From positions 105,189,027-105,253,026 of the forward strand of contig OW121856.1 of assembly GCA_933228895.1 (NCBI GenBank): a stretch of DNA of 64,000 bases, read 5' to 3'. Under the pieces are notes generated by a model. The model did no database searches. It was not told the DNA's origin and saw nothing but the letters and a program-made list of their open reading frames with translations. A program made the translations under genes and the position numbers. This document shows positions 13,101 to 22,789 of the stretch, piece by piece; position 1 is the stretch's first letter; every line of letters starts with the position of its first letter. The DNA comes from Platycnemis pennipes. Taxonomy: Eukaryota; Arthropoda; Insecta; Odonata; Platycnemididae.

Positions 13101-15085
13101 CTATATTCCTTTATACCGCTGATATTCACCTAAAATTGATGTAATCGCCTCTTCAATCAGCATTTCACCACAATTAATGCAAAATCTCAGGGTGAAATAA
13201 AAAAATTTGTGCCCAGAAACTCTTTCCAAAAATCAAATTCTTCCGGCTAAATTTTTTTTACCCATGATATTAACCCAATATTGTTGAAATCTCTTCTTCA
13301 CACCGCATCTCACTATAATTAATGCTAAATATCAGGGTGAAAAAAAAATTCGTCCAAGAAACTTTTTCCAAAAATGAAATTCTTCCAGCTAAATTCCTTT
13401 ATACCGCTGATATTCACCAGAAATTGACGCAATGGCCTCTTCACACAGAATCTCACCATAATTAATGCTAAATATCTGGGTGAAATAAGAGAATTCTGCC
13501 AAGAAACTTTTTCCAAAAATGAAATTCTTCCAGCTTAATTCCTTTATACCGCTGATATTCACCAGAAATTGACGCCATCGCCTCTTCGCACAATATCTCA
13601 CCATTATTTATGCAAATTATGAGAATGAAATAAAAGTGTGTGCCAAAAACTTTTTCGAAAAATGAAATTCTTCGAGCTACATTTCTTAATACCCTTGATA
13701 TTCACCTAAATTGACGCAACTGCCTCTTCACACAGCATCTCACTATAACTAATGCAAAAACTCAGGGTGAAAACAAAATTTACGTCAAAAACTTTTTCCA
13801 ATAATGAAATTCTTCCAGCTACATTTCTTTATACCGCTTATATTCACCTAACATTGAAGCAATCGCCTCTTCACACAGTATGTCACCACAATTATTGCTA
13901 AATTTCAGGGCGAAAATTAACATTTGTGCCAAGAAACATTTTCCAAAAATGAAATTCCTTTATACCCTTGATCTTCACCTAAAATTGAAGCAATTGCCTC
14001 TCCACACAGCATGTCACCATAATTAATGCAAAATCTCAGGGTGAAATAAAACATTTGTGCCACGAAACCTTTTCCAAAAATAAAATTCTTCATGCTATAT
14101 TTCCTTATGCAGCTGATATTCACCTAACATTGTCGCAATCGCCTCTTCACACAGCATCTTAAAACAATTAAAGCAAAATCTCAGGGTGAAATAAAAAAAT
14201 TTTTGCCCAGAAACTTTTTCCAAAAATAAAAATTCTTCCAGCTTAATTCCTTTATACCCTTTATATTCACCCAATATTGCTGAAATCTCCTCTTCACACA
14301 GCATCTCACCATATTTTATGCTAAATATCTGTGTGAAATAAAAAAATTTTGTGAAGAAATTGTTTCCAAAAATGAAATTCTTCCAGCTAAATTCCATAAT
14401 ACCGCTAATATTCTACTAAAATTGACGCAATCGCCTCTTCACACAGCATCTCACCATAATTAATGCAAAATATAAGGGATAATAAAATATTTGTGCCAAG
14501 GTACTTTTTCCAGAAATGAAATTATTCCAGCTAAATTGCTTTATGCCTCTGATATTCACATAAAACTAACGAAATCGCTGCTTTACACAGTATCTCACCA
14601 TAATTAATGCAAAATATAAGGGATAATAATACATATGTGCCAAGATACTTTTTCCAAAAATAAAATTCTTCCAGCTAAATTCCTTTATACCGATGATATT
14701 CACCAGAAATTGACGCAATCGTCTCTTCACACAGCATCTCACCATATTTAATGCAAAATATCGGGGTGAAATAAAAAAATTTGTGCCCAGAAACTCTTTC
14801 CAAAAATCAAATTCTTCCAGCTAAATTTTTTTTACCCATGATATTAACCCAATATTGTTGAAATCTACTCTTCACACAGCATCTCACTATAATTAATGCT
14901 AAATATCAGGGTGAAAAAAAAATTCGTCCAAGAAACTTTTTCCAAAAATGAAATTCTTCCAGCTAAATTCCTTTATACCGCTGATATTCACCAGAAATGA
15001 ACGCAATTGCCTCTTCACACAGCATCAGAAGCACAAATTGACGCAATCGCCTCTTCACACAGCATCTCACCATAATTAATGCAGG
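10161..15085 (-). repeat. Satellite subfamily A array, minus orientation (segment L7)
   Basis: About 34 A monomers on the opposite strand to L6, read as CTTCACACAGCATCTCACCA and AAATTCCTTTATACCGCTG. The orientation switch at about 10160 is within family A: GTTTCCGTCATTGCG is followed by GAAATAAATAGATTCTC. A nested repeat of about 1717 bp (near 12 monomers) is visible; the variant CTGCTTTACACAGTATCTC occurs at about 12860 and 14577. The distal part is the reverse complement of 4.2-5.7 kb. Confidence 0.93.
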
Positions 15086-15139
15086 TTAATATTACCATAA
15101 TTACCATTATTACCATTAATTAATGCACCATAATTAATG
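15086..15139. repeat. Inverted copy of the 9-bp tandem spacer
   Basis: AATATTACC, ATAATTACC and ATTATTACC in tandem at 15088-15114, followed by CACCATAATTAATGCC. This is the reverse complement of the spacer at 4085-4165, including the flanking A fragments. Confidence 0.8.
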
Positions 15140-15480
15140 CCTCTGACAGGAGGCGATGGCGTCAATTTTACTTGAAAAACAGAAGCACAAAGGAATTTAG
15201 TTGGAAGGAATTAATTTTTGAGAGAATGCCTCAAAGTAGGATTTTTTAAATTCTGTCTGAACTTTTGTTTTAATTTTGGTACACTGTTCTGTGAAGAGAA
15301 GATTTAGTCAATTTTAGTTGATAAACAGCGGTATAAAGGACTTTATTTGGAAGATTTTATTTTTTAGTAATCTCCTCTTAGAAAGATATTTATATTTCGC
15401 TCTGCAATTTGCTTTAATTTCGAAGAACTATATAATGACAGTCAAAAAAGTCAATTTAAGTTTAAAAACAGCGGTGAAAG
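15140..15480 (+). repeat. Satellite subfamily B, plus orientation; end of block L (segment L9)
   Basis: About 2.3 B monomers, the reverse complement of about 3760-4085. The satellite stops inside a monomer at about 15480: AACAGCGGTGAAAG continues as CAGCTCTCTCAGCAGCC instead of the expected AATTTATTTCTGAG. The 66-codon frame at 15318-15518 runs across this edge and is not a gene. Confidence 0.88.
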
Positions 15481-16126
15481 CAGCTCTCTCAGCAGCCACT
15501 TTTGTCAGATGTCCTTAGACAGCACTCTCATACAGACATGAAAATCCAAAAAAGAGAGAATTAATAGAGAACTGCACTCATGCAATGCAATATTCATCAC
15601 GAAATTACTAGGCAGAGGCCTGTGACATTTATCCATTATTTTTAACACTGTGATACACCTCCCCCATGTTGCTGCACACAAATGGTTTTAGACAATTTGC
15701 ATCGACTAGTAAAAACATCCTGAAATGCACGTTCGTACATTCAATTGCGATATTCCTTTATGACTGCCAGGTTTTGACACACCGAAGCCATGAAATATCA
15801 ACATTAAAACTGCCATATTGGTTAATACCAAAGTTAGGAGTTTTCAGATTTTTCACTTTGTCATTCTGAAAGCATGTTACCATTAAATATTTCAATATAG
15901 ATAGAATTTTTAAAAAAATACACACATGGCCATGCCTTTAAGCGAGATATATGTATATGCAAAATTCAAGAAAAGTATGATTTCTACAGAACAATTCAAG
16001 TAGGTATCCATTAAAATACCATGAATGAACCAAAGTGCATACTCTTGGTTGGAAATAAAAATGAGCAAATTATATGCCATCGCGTTTACAATTTACCCAA
16101 TATCTATAATTTCAGAAGACTATGGA
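15481..16126. other. Low-copy AT-rich DNA, no gene recognised
   Basis: Sequence beyond the satellite edge. Only short open frames are present (67 and 60 codons), with no recognisable motif or convincing splice pattern. No repeat relationship to the rest of the window was seen. Confidence 0.5.
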
Positions 16127-16303
16127 AGAACTTGGGGAGAAAGATCTGGTGCTTTCCCGGCGTATCTGCTGCGTGAAGGTTTCTCGGGTCCTCCACCAGA
16201 GGGTTAATTCCTCCATGTCCTATAGTCGAATCGAAACGTCGGCGGACATGGACGAATTAACCCGGTGGAGGACCCGAGAAACCTTCACGCAGAACTTGGG
16301 GAG
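16127..16303. mobile_element. Foldback retroelement-like insertion with 13-bp target-site duplication
   Basis: AGAACTTGGGGAG occurs at 16127-16139 and again at 16291-16303, flanking about 151 bp. Inside, 16169-16292 forms a long hairpin: CTGCGTGAAGGTTTCTCGGG pairs with CCCGAGAAACCTTCACGCAG, and the pairing continues through GTTAATTCCTCCATGTCC and GGACATGGACGAATTAAC. The loop contains TATAGTCGAATCGAAACGTC. A 13-bp duplication is typical of LINE-driven insertion. GAAACGTC resembles the 3' core of hammerhead ribozymes found in Penelope-like elements, but the 5' core CTGATGA is absent, so any ribozyme is decayed. Confidence 0.65.
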
Positions 16304-16814
16304 TTCTTCACATAATAAGTACTCAAGTATTTCTTTAACACACAAAAAATTCAGCACCGCTTGCATACCGATTTTAATGAAAAACACTTAGTAATAGTGA
16401 TTATAATAAATGAATTAACAGATAATGTAACAAGAAAAATATGGTACAATTAGATATTCTGAAGGTCTTTCAGTTACTTCACATGCAACCGTTAAAATTG
16501 AGTGCACATAATATGTCACATAACATGTTGCCGACCGTAAGTTCAGTATTATTACTGACACATTACAAAGCTGACCAGAAAACCAAAAGAAACTTTCCTG
16601 TCTGAAAAAAATGTGGAACAGGAATAACAAAGTCCATCAGAGTCTTCGTATTCTATATAACACTAACACTACTTTCTTAATTTTCTTATGACCCTTTTCT
16701 TAGCCGATAAACTCACTACTAACATAGCTTTCTTAGGTGAGAAGGACTGTCTCGAGTTGTACAAAGACGAATGTTGTTTAACTAAAGTACGCCCTGGGAA
16801 TGAGCTCCATGAAA
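16304..16814. other. Low-copy DNA, nothing recognised
   Basis: Contains a 71-codon minus-strand frame (16415-16630) without recognisable motifs. No repeat or RNA signal was seen. Confidence 0.4.
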
Positions 16815-16897
16815 GGTAATTTTACTGCCGAATACTAACCTGGAAAATTAGAGGAGCTTATTTACATGCTCCTTGATATTTTGGTGCAAAATCCTTA
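16815..16897 (+). repeat. Dispersed repeat R1, copy 1
   Basis: About 80 bp, including AATTTTACTG.CGAATA, GGAGCTTATTTACATGCTCC and GGTGCAAAATCCT. It matches 17185-17270 in the same orientation with substitutions and small indels. GGAGCTTATTTACATGCTCC is itself a short inverted repeat (GGAGC...GCTCC). Confidence 0.75.
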
Positions 16898-17184
16898 AGA
16901 AATTGAATAATTTATGTCCATGATTTAGTTCAGTGTTCTAGCTTCACTGGTGGAAAACTAACTCATGATAAGACAAGTGAGAGGAAAAATTATGATCTCC
17001 TCTGCTGGAGTTGGTAATAAACATAGGGAATAGTCATGAGAGACCTTACATAACATAAAATACCATTACTAGGCATTAAAATGGCAAAGGATACTGTGGG
17101 GCACAAAAAAATAAAACCATAAAAAAATGAAGAACCATAAATAAACCATAAAGTAATGATATTGTGAACAACAATTGTGGAATG

Positions 17185-17270
17185 TAATTTTACTGACGAA
17201 TAGTGGAAAATTACAGTGAGGAGTTTATTTACATGCTCCTTAATATTTAGGTGCAAAATCCTAGCCATTT
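17185..17270 (+). repeat. Dispersed repeat R1, copy 2
   Basis: Second copy of the repeat at 16815-16897, with AATTTTACTGACGAATAG and TTTATTTACATGCTCCTTA. Its spacing of about 370 bp suggests a local duplication or two insertions of the same element. Confidence 0.75.
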
Positions 17271-17481
17271 CAAAAAACTAAATTTTTAAATTGTCAGGAA
17301 ATGCACTAAAATTCAAGTGGCCTATATTAATTTAGGGCCTGGAAGAAAGGAAATAAAATAAAATGGAAACTTTTAAGTATGTGAAGGATGGGGAATATGA
17401 CTAATGGAAATATCGATTTGTTAGGACATAGCGACCTAAGATTGGTGAACCAATGAATGGAGGACTTCTGAACTTGAAGAA

Positions 17482-17871
17482 TCATATTCTTTCAGGTAAA
17501 ATATTTGATAACCAGGAACAACTAAATTCCCTGCAAAGCCTTTTCCAAATCTTGCCATTACAGCACGACCAAAAAGGCACTTCACCAAGTTCCCTTTTCA
17601 AATGAATGTGACGACTAAAGATTAACCAGCTGTTAATCCTTCCGTCAAATATATCTTTTATGCTGTAAAAATGTTTCAAATTCACAAACAAAGAAAATTT
17701 ACTCTCGGACACAAAGCAGAGAGAAGTTCCATACTCTTGGCCTTCCTCACGCAACACACTGCCGGTGTCAAAGTTTCTGCATCGAAACTGGTTCCGCAGT
17801 TTCCTTCCACCACACAGGATCAACAGAAAATCAGCATTCACCCGAGTGATCAAAAAGTTAAGATAATACAA
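17482..17871 (-). CDS. Unassigned open frame of up to 129 codons, possible exon or relic
   Basis: The longest open frame outside the satellite and recognised transposons. The translation has balanced composition with Cys, Trp and charged residues (short stretches such as NFDTGSVLREEGQEYGTSL and KRELGEVPFW), unlike the Phe/Ile/Lys/Asn-rich noise frames around it. The nominal start is not a convincing initiator, and I could not settle splice boundaries. The local base composition is less AT-rich. No family was recognised. It may be an internal exon, a decayed gene or part of an unidentified transposon. Confidence 0.3.
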   Translation of the reverse strand: MYYLNFLITRVNADFLLILCGGRKLRNQFRCRNFDTGSVLREEGQEYGTSLCFVSESKFSLFVNLKHFYSIKDIFDGRINSWLIFSRHIHLKRELGEVPFWSCCNGKIWKRLCREFSCSWLSNILPERI

Positions 17872-17952
17872 TCCTTTGGTTACAATTATTAATAATTTTG
17901 AACATTAAAATGAAATTGAAATTTCAATTACTTGCACCCATTAAAGCCTTAA

Positions 17953-18115
17953 TTCTGCAAATACTGCCACATTAACATTCAACTGAAAAATAATTTCCAA
18001 TTCTTAATATTATACTTACATATATCACAGTATCTTTTAAGATCTAGAAAATCATATGATTGCACATTAATTACTGACTACCACCGATGTGTGCATGCCA
18101 CAATGCCCTCTATCG
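17953..18115 (+). repeat. Dispersed repeat R2, copy 1
   Basis: About 160 bp beginning AAATACTGCCACATTAAC and including CAATTCTTAATATTATAC, GATCTAGAAAATCATAT and TTACTGACTACCACCGA. It is roughly 90% identical to 18698-18849. The two copies flank a LINE endonuclease relic. Confidence 0.85.
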
Positions 18116-18240
18116 TGTATTGATTAATGTGACCTATGACACAAAGTGGCCATCGTGGCCATTCAAGCATCAGCAATTTCCATGAAAATATGGTACTCCT
18201 AATACACTGTAACATAAGGAACATTATGAGACCGAAAAAT

Positions 18241-18680
18241 ATACATAAATGGAAGTTGTGATTATCATGGAAGAGTCAAGATGGAAGAATAACTGGAAAA
18301 TATGGATTGGGAGACCGAAAGGAAAGAGGAGAAACACTGCTGGAGTTCTGCACATAACACAAGTTAGTGGCTACTAACAAAATGTTTAAAAATCACAACC
18401 GAAGAAGATACATGTGGAAGATGCCAGGAGACAGAGAAAGATTTCAAATAGACTACAATTTAGTGAAGCAGAGGTTCAGGTGAAGGACTGCAAAAGCTAC
18501 CTGGGTGCAGACATCAACAGTGACCATAATTTAGTGATGATGAAAAGTCATCTAAAATTCAAGAAATTGAAGAAAACAGTGAAGAACATTTGGCACATAA
18601 AAATTGAAGGGGACTCAACATCAGCTGTCATTTCAGAAAGCAGTAGGAAAAAACATGGAGGAGAACCTGACTGAGAAACT
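18241..18680 (+). pseudogene. LINE endonuclease domain fragment (RTE-like, craniofacial-development-protein-2-like)
   Basis: Three short frame segments read as the C-terminal part of an apurinic-type (exonuclease/endonuclease/phosphatase) endonuclease of non-LTR retrotransposons. GLGDRKERGETLLEFC starts near 18305. RRRYMWKMPGDRERFQIDY follows near 18397-18455. CKSYLGADINSDHNLVMMK lies near 18488-18545, with the SDHNLV motif that carries the catalytic Asp-His pair. The segments are in different frames, so it is frameshifted and non-functional. The reverse-transcriptase region is missing. RTE/BovB-type elements and their host-annotated relatives share this stretch. Confidence 0.8.
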
Positions 18681-18697
18681 GGTCAAAGACCGATGGG

Positions 18698-18849
18698 TAA
18701 ATACTGCCACACTGACATTCAATTGAAAAATAATTTTCAATTCTTAATATTATACATATATCACGGTATCTTTCAAAGATCTAGAAAATCATATCATTGC
18801 ACATCAGTTACTGACTACCACCGACGTGCATGCAACAAAGCCCTCTATG
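18698..18849 (+). repeat. Dispersed repeat R2, copy 2
   Basis: Second copy of R2, starting AAATACTGCCACACTGAC and ending near GCCCTCTATGAAG. It lies directly downstream of the LINE relic; copy 1 is directly upstream. The pair therefore brackets the relic as direct repeats about 745 bp apart. Confidence 0.85.
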
Positions 18850-20477
18850 AAGAGCGGTCTAGCGAATAGCAGTTCAAAACGGAAGTTCTATTTAAATTAT
18901 GTTTTAATGCTTGTTACATTTTTATTTTTCACTGTTTTCAACCTAAATGGACTCTTTCGCCTCTATGGTGTCATTTCCAGAATTACATGCAATATTTCAC
19001 AAGATAATAAATCCAATGCGGATGCCCTTTTTTAATCTTGGGTTTTTCCTACTAACAATTTTATTTTTGCGTTTTTTAACCGAAATAAACTTTCTCAAAT
19101 CTTTTCAGTGTAACAATCCCAAATTTAAGCAATATTTCGTAGCAAAATAAATAAATACGAAATGGAGGTCCTTTATAACAGGTCCTGCAACATGTCGCAA
19201 CCTTTCTGCAACCTAGTGAATATTCCAATCCCATATACAATCAGTATCACATGAAGAGGAAGAATCGAATTTTAATATATGTATCCTCTGGCTCAAATAT
19301 TATGTAATTAATTTTTCTGACCAAACAAGTGCATCAGGGACGTAAATATGACGTTGCAGAAACTTGCCAAACGACGTGGCATCCTGCAACTACATGCAAC
19401 CTTTCTGTGTTCTTTCGTGCAACACATTGCAATGTGTTGAGAAAAAGTTTTAAAACTGTGTTTACTGGGTAAAAACATTTATTTTTTAATTCTCTCAATA
19501 ATTTCACAGCAGGTACTTTTTTGCATTAAGGTTCCATATTCTATTAGGTATTCTAATGTACTTTTTACAAATAAAAATACAATAATTTTAGAACACATTC
19601 ATTCCTAAAGTACTTTGACATACGGTATAAGGTAACCCTGCAGCTTATAAGCAGACATGGTAATGTAGCACAATATATGGAAAAGAGAAGGATATTAGAT
19701 ATTAACAAATATAATAATAATTTTATTATTTTACTGAATCCCTTTGCGGTTTAGACACAATGCAACATGTTTTTTTTAAGGAAATATATCTTTGGGTTAA
19801 CAGCAGCTTAACACAACAGAGTGCAAATGAGAGCAGATTTCAGGAACGCTTCTTTTCACCAAAACAGAGTTTCAGTCCTTATCATCATGGAAAATATGTA
19901 ATTCAAGATGAAGATTTCTCAGTGCCGTAAAATATAATTAAATATTATCGATAACAATTTTCCAATTAGAAAGTGGGCACAATTTGTGAAAAGTATTTTA
20001 CAAATTGTGCGCAAGGTCTGAACGAAAACTATTTCGCATTAAAAATAAAACCATTTAAACATTTCCCTCCAATTGTAATGTTTTCATTTGAACATTCATG
20101 ACATTTATTTTTTTATGCTTAAGCGTCACCTGTTAGGATTTTCTTCAAGCATTCAGTTGCTGATGTTTTTGCAAATGAAGAAAAAAATCTTAAGCTACTT
20201 AAATGTAACTGAAATGAAGTACAAAAGTAGCATATGACGTTTATGGAAACATTAATGTTAGTGCTAAAACATTAACCAAAGTATTTTTACTCACTAAAAT
20301 AATAAAATACAATTATATACAACGTCATGCGACTAAAATAAAAAAAAAATAGGAGAAACATTATAAGTTCATGAATTTTCTTCATATATTTGTATTATTA
20401 ATAATTGTGGTATCATAAAAAATCACATCACGATAGTGAAAATTCTGTCAAAACATGAGTTCTAGTAAGAAAATACT
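18850..20477. other. AT-rich low-copy DNA, no gene recognised
   Basis: No convincing coding region. TGCAAC/GTTGCA words recur between 19185 and 19440 (for example CCTGCAACATGTCGCAACC), perhaps a decayed tandem repeat. The rest is AT-rich. Confidence 0.4.
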
Positions 20478-20716
20478 TTTTATAATAATAATAATAATAA
20501 TAATAATAATTTCTTTAATGATCACAGGTGACACCATTGTGACCATCACAGGTGACCAATTACTATCATTTTAATATATATGTTTAATATATATGTGGAC
20601 AACACATTTAAAAACACCCATGCCCTGGACAGTTGACTTTTACCCAGGCGGGACTCGAACCCGCGACCTTCGGAATGGCAGGCGAGGACTTAACCCCACC
20701 GCCACCGAGGCCGGCA
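20478..20716 (-). mobile_element. tRNA-derived SINE with (ATT)n tail
   Basis: On the minus strand, from about 20716 downward, the sequence has a Pol III type 2 promoter: an A-box-like GGTGGCGGTGGGGTTAAG and a B box in GGTCGCGGGTTCGAGTCCC at about 20645-20670. A unique body follows, and it ends in an ATT microsatellite at about 20480-20510. This order, tRNA-like head then body then simple tail, is that of a SINE. It is not a functional tRNA: the acceptor stem and anticodon arm do not form. No clear target-site duplication was seen. Confidence 0.75.
20480..20511. repeat. (AAT)n microsatellite
   Basis: About ten consecutive ATA/AAT triplets. They form the 3' tail of the SINE on the minus strand. 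Confidence 0.9.
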
Positions 20717-21029
20717 AGTATAACTGCAATTCACATCACATATACTATGTAGCCCAGTAAACATGGATCAAACGCTCACGGATTGGCAAAGACTGTAACC
20801 CACAAATCAAGCGGTGTATAAGAATAAAAATTAAACAAATATAAGATAACATAACATAACAAAGGATCACAGTGAAAATTGTAAAAACAACAAGACTCAA
20901 TTCAATCAACATATAAAAGTGATTAGTTATAAGCAGCAAAAATAAAGTTTTAAAGATTCTTAATTTATACACTGTAATTATTTCAACTAATACAGCGCAG
21001 TAAGTAGCTGCTTGTAGTGCCACCATAAT

Positions 21030-21255
21030 ACACTTCTTTTCATAAAAAAATAGTTTGTCCTCTTAATTAAGATACTATCACCGTAGATGTCATAAAGGAC
21101 TTTGATGAGTTATTATGCTCACAAACAAGATTATAAAAAAAAGTGTCATGAAGACAGCTAAAGTATCAAAGCATGCCTTCCATGCTAAAAAAAAAGATTG
21201 TTAGAGTGTAGAAAAAAGTGTTAGTATCCATTGTATATATGAATTTAAAATTTGA
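21030..21255 (+). repeat. Dispersed repeat R3, copy 1
   Basis: About 225 bp containing TCCTCTTAATTAAGATACTA, CACCGTAGATGTCATAAAGG and AAGCATGCCTTCCATGCTAA. A copy in the same orientation with about 92% identity is at 44363-44584, 23 kb away. It is not recognised as a known element. Confidence 0.85.
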
Positions 21256-21430
21256 ATACAAATAAATATAAATAAACATGTTAAACACAACTACTCCAAT
21301 GCACGTTCACATCTAAAAGCAGGTAAAAAATATTACGTTTTACCATACAAGCATATATTGATGGACCATAAAAAGTGGGTCGCCATACTTTCATTTCAAG
21401 CAATCGGAAAAAAGAAAAAATCAAATTATC

Positions 21431-21545
21431 GAAACGAATATGTTACAAATGCAATTGAGAAATGTAAAGCAGCACTTTGAAGCCTTGAATACATAGTTTA
21501 TGCTGAGGTGATGAAAAACAAAAAAAATGATTAACAAAAATGTTT
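21431..21545 (+). repeat. Dispersed repeat R4, copy 1
   Basis: About 110 bp with GTAAAGCAGCACTTTGAAGCC, TATGCTGAGG and ATGATTAACAAAAATGTTTC. The second copy is at 22678-22787, on the other side of the copia relic. Confidence 0.8.
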
Positions 21546-21799
21546 CATGTTAGGACAGCTGTGGGTATGCGAATAATAAGACTATTAGTTCCCATGGTTA
21601 CGAATATATTAAATAATGGAGGATACAGGTGAGCTCCCCTTGGAGGCAGGATACAGACTGACTGGGCACGTTGGCGAAAGTGCCTTTTGTACCAGAGTAC
21701 CACAGTGGCAGTTCATTAGGTCTACTTGGCGCACATAATGAATACCAAGAAAACACTAACACCTTGAAAAATGTGCACTCCATACAAATCACAAGTTGC

Positions 21800-22690
21800 A
21801 TAATTACTTGAATTAACATAGTCATGGATGCTTGATCCCAATTCATCTCTACAATTCTTCAACTTCGGGAATGGCAGCGAGTTCGTCAGCATGTCAGCGG
21901 GCATCTTCTCAGTTGGTAGATACTTAAGTTGAAGTTCCCCGCTCCTCAGCACGTCCCTGGTGAAACGATGTCTCAGGTGCGATGTGCTTTGTTCGCTGGT
22001 GGAAGAAGGGTTCTCCGCCAGCTGAACCGTCCAACTATTGTCGCAGTGCATCCTCGCCAGTTCCTTGAATCCCAATTCCTTTAAGAAAGCCTGCAGAACG
22101 GCTTCCTTCACTGCATCTGTCAGAGCCAGGTACTCCGGCTCAGTTGACGACAGGGCCACAGTCGTCTGCTTCCGTGACTCCTAGCTGATGGCTTCTCCAC
22201 CCAGTAAGAAGGCAAACCCGGTCAAGGAATGGCGGTCAATGCTGCATCCGCCCCAATCGGCATCCACACAGGCTTTCATCAATTCGTTAGACCTTCTAAA
22301 AGAGAGAGAAATATTAGAAGTGCCACGTAGGTGGTGCAAAAGTCAACTACCAATGTTCCTCCTTATGACAGTCGTTGAACTGACTAAGACGACTAACGGT
22401 GTCAGAGATATCTGGTCCCATTACTACTTATAAGTACATTAATTACAATTAGTTCTCTATACGGTTAATCATTCACTCCTATTAAAGTCCTTCCTTGGTA
22501 GTCCATTTCAATCCAACTCCGAGTGGAGTCTTCCGTGGATTGCAGTCACTCATATTAAACCTCTTTAGTAGATTCTCAACATATCCCTTTTGAGATAAGA
22601 GTAATGCTACCTTCTGATTGAGTAGTTTCAAATCCAAGACAGAAATGATCCGGACCTAAATCCCTCACTCCTATCCATTTCGATACGAAT
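21800..22690 (-). pseudogene. Ty1/copia-type retrotransposon fragment (end of RT plus RNase H)
   Basis: Reading down the minus strand: RT-connection sequence at about 22681-22490 (DLGPDHFCLGFE, KGYVENLLKRFNMSDCNP); a damaged piece GPDISDTVSRLSQFN near 22410-22360; then RNase H at about 22285-21830 (ADWGGCSIDRHSLTGFAFL, VALSSTEPEYLALTDAVKEA, HCDNSW, RHRFTRDVL, LKYLPTEKMPADML). ADW, SSTEPEY and HCDN are conserved copia RNase H motifs. Frameshifts and an in-frame stop (Trp to TAG just before ESRKQ) show it is dead. Gag, protease, integrase and recognisable LTRs are absent. Confidence 0.9.
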
Positions 22691-22787
22691 GTATGTTATA
22701 CATTCAAATAAGAAATGGAAAGCAGCTCTTTGAAGCCTTTAATGAACAGTTAATGCTGAGGAGTAAATGATTAACAAAAATGTTTCA
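22678..22787 (+). repeat. Dispersed repeat R4, copy 2
   Basis: Matches 21431-21545 in the same orientation, with AGAAATGGAAAGCAGCTC, TTTGAAGCCTT and AATGATTAACAAAAATGTTT. The two copies bracket the copia fragment. Confidence 0.8.
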
Positions 22788-22789
22788 AT

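Noticed and set aside
84..15518. Many similar open frames (for example 84-299, 229-552, 5869-6261, 7276-7749, 10014-10430) looking like a repeated protein family
   Set aside because: They are translations of the 145-bp satellite. Frames occur on both strands, stop after about one monomer unless a 1-bp deletion restores phase, and show no preference for third-position changes.
20640..20716. tRNA gene suggested by GGTTCGAGTCC and flanks
   Set aside because: No complete cloverleaf; the A and B boxes are followed by a unique body and an (ATT)n tail, so it is a SINE head.
21722..22159. Functional copia protein from the 145-codon frame
   Set aside because: Only RNase H remains in frame; there is a stop just upstream and frameshifts before it, and gag, protease and integrase are missing.
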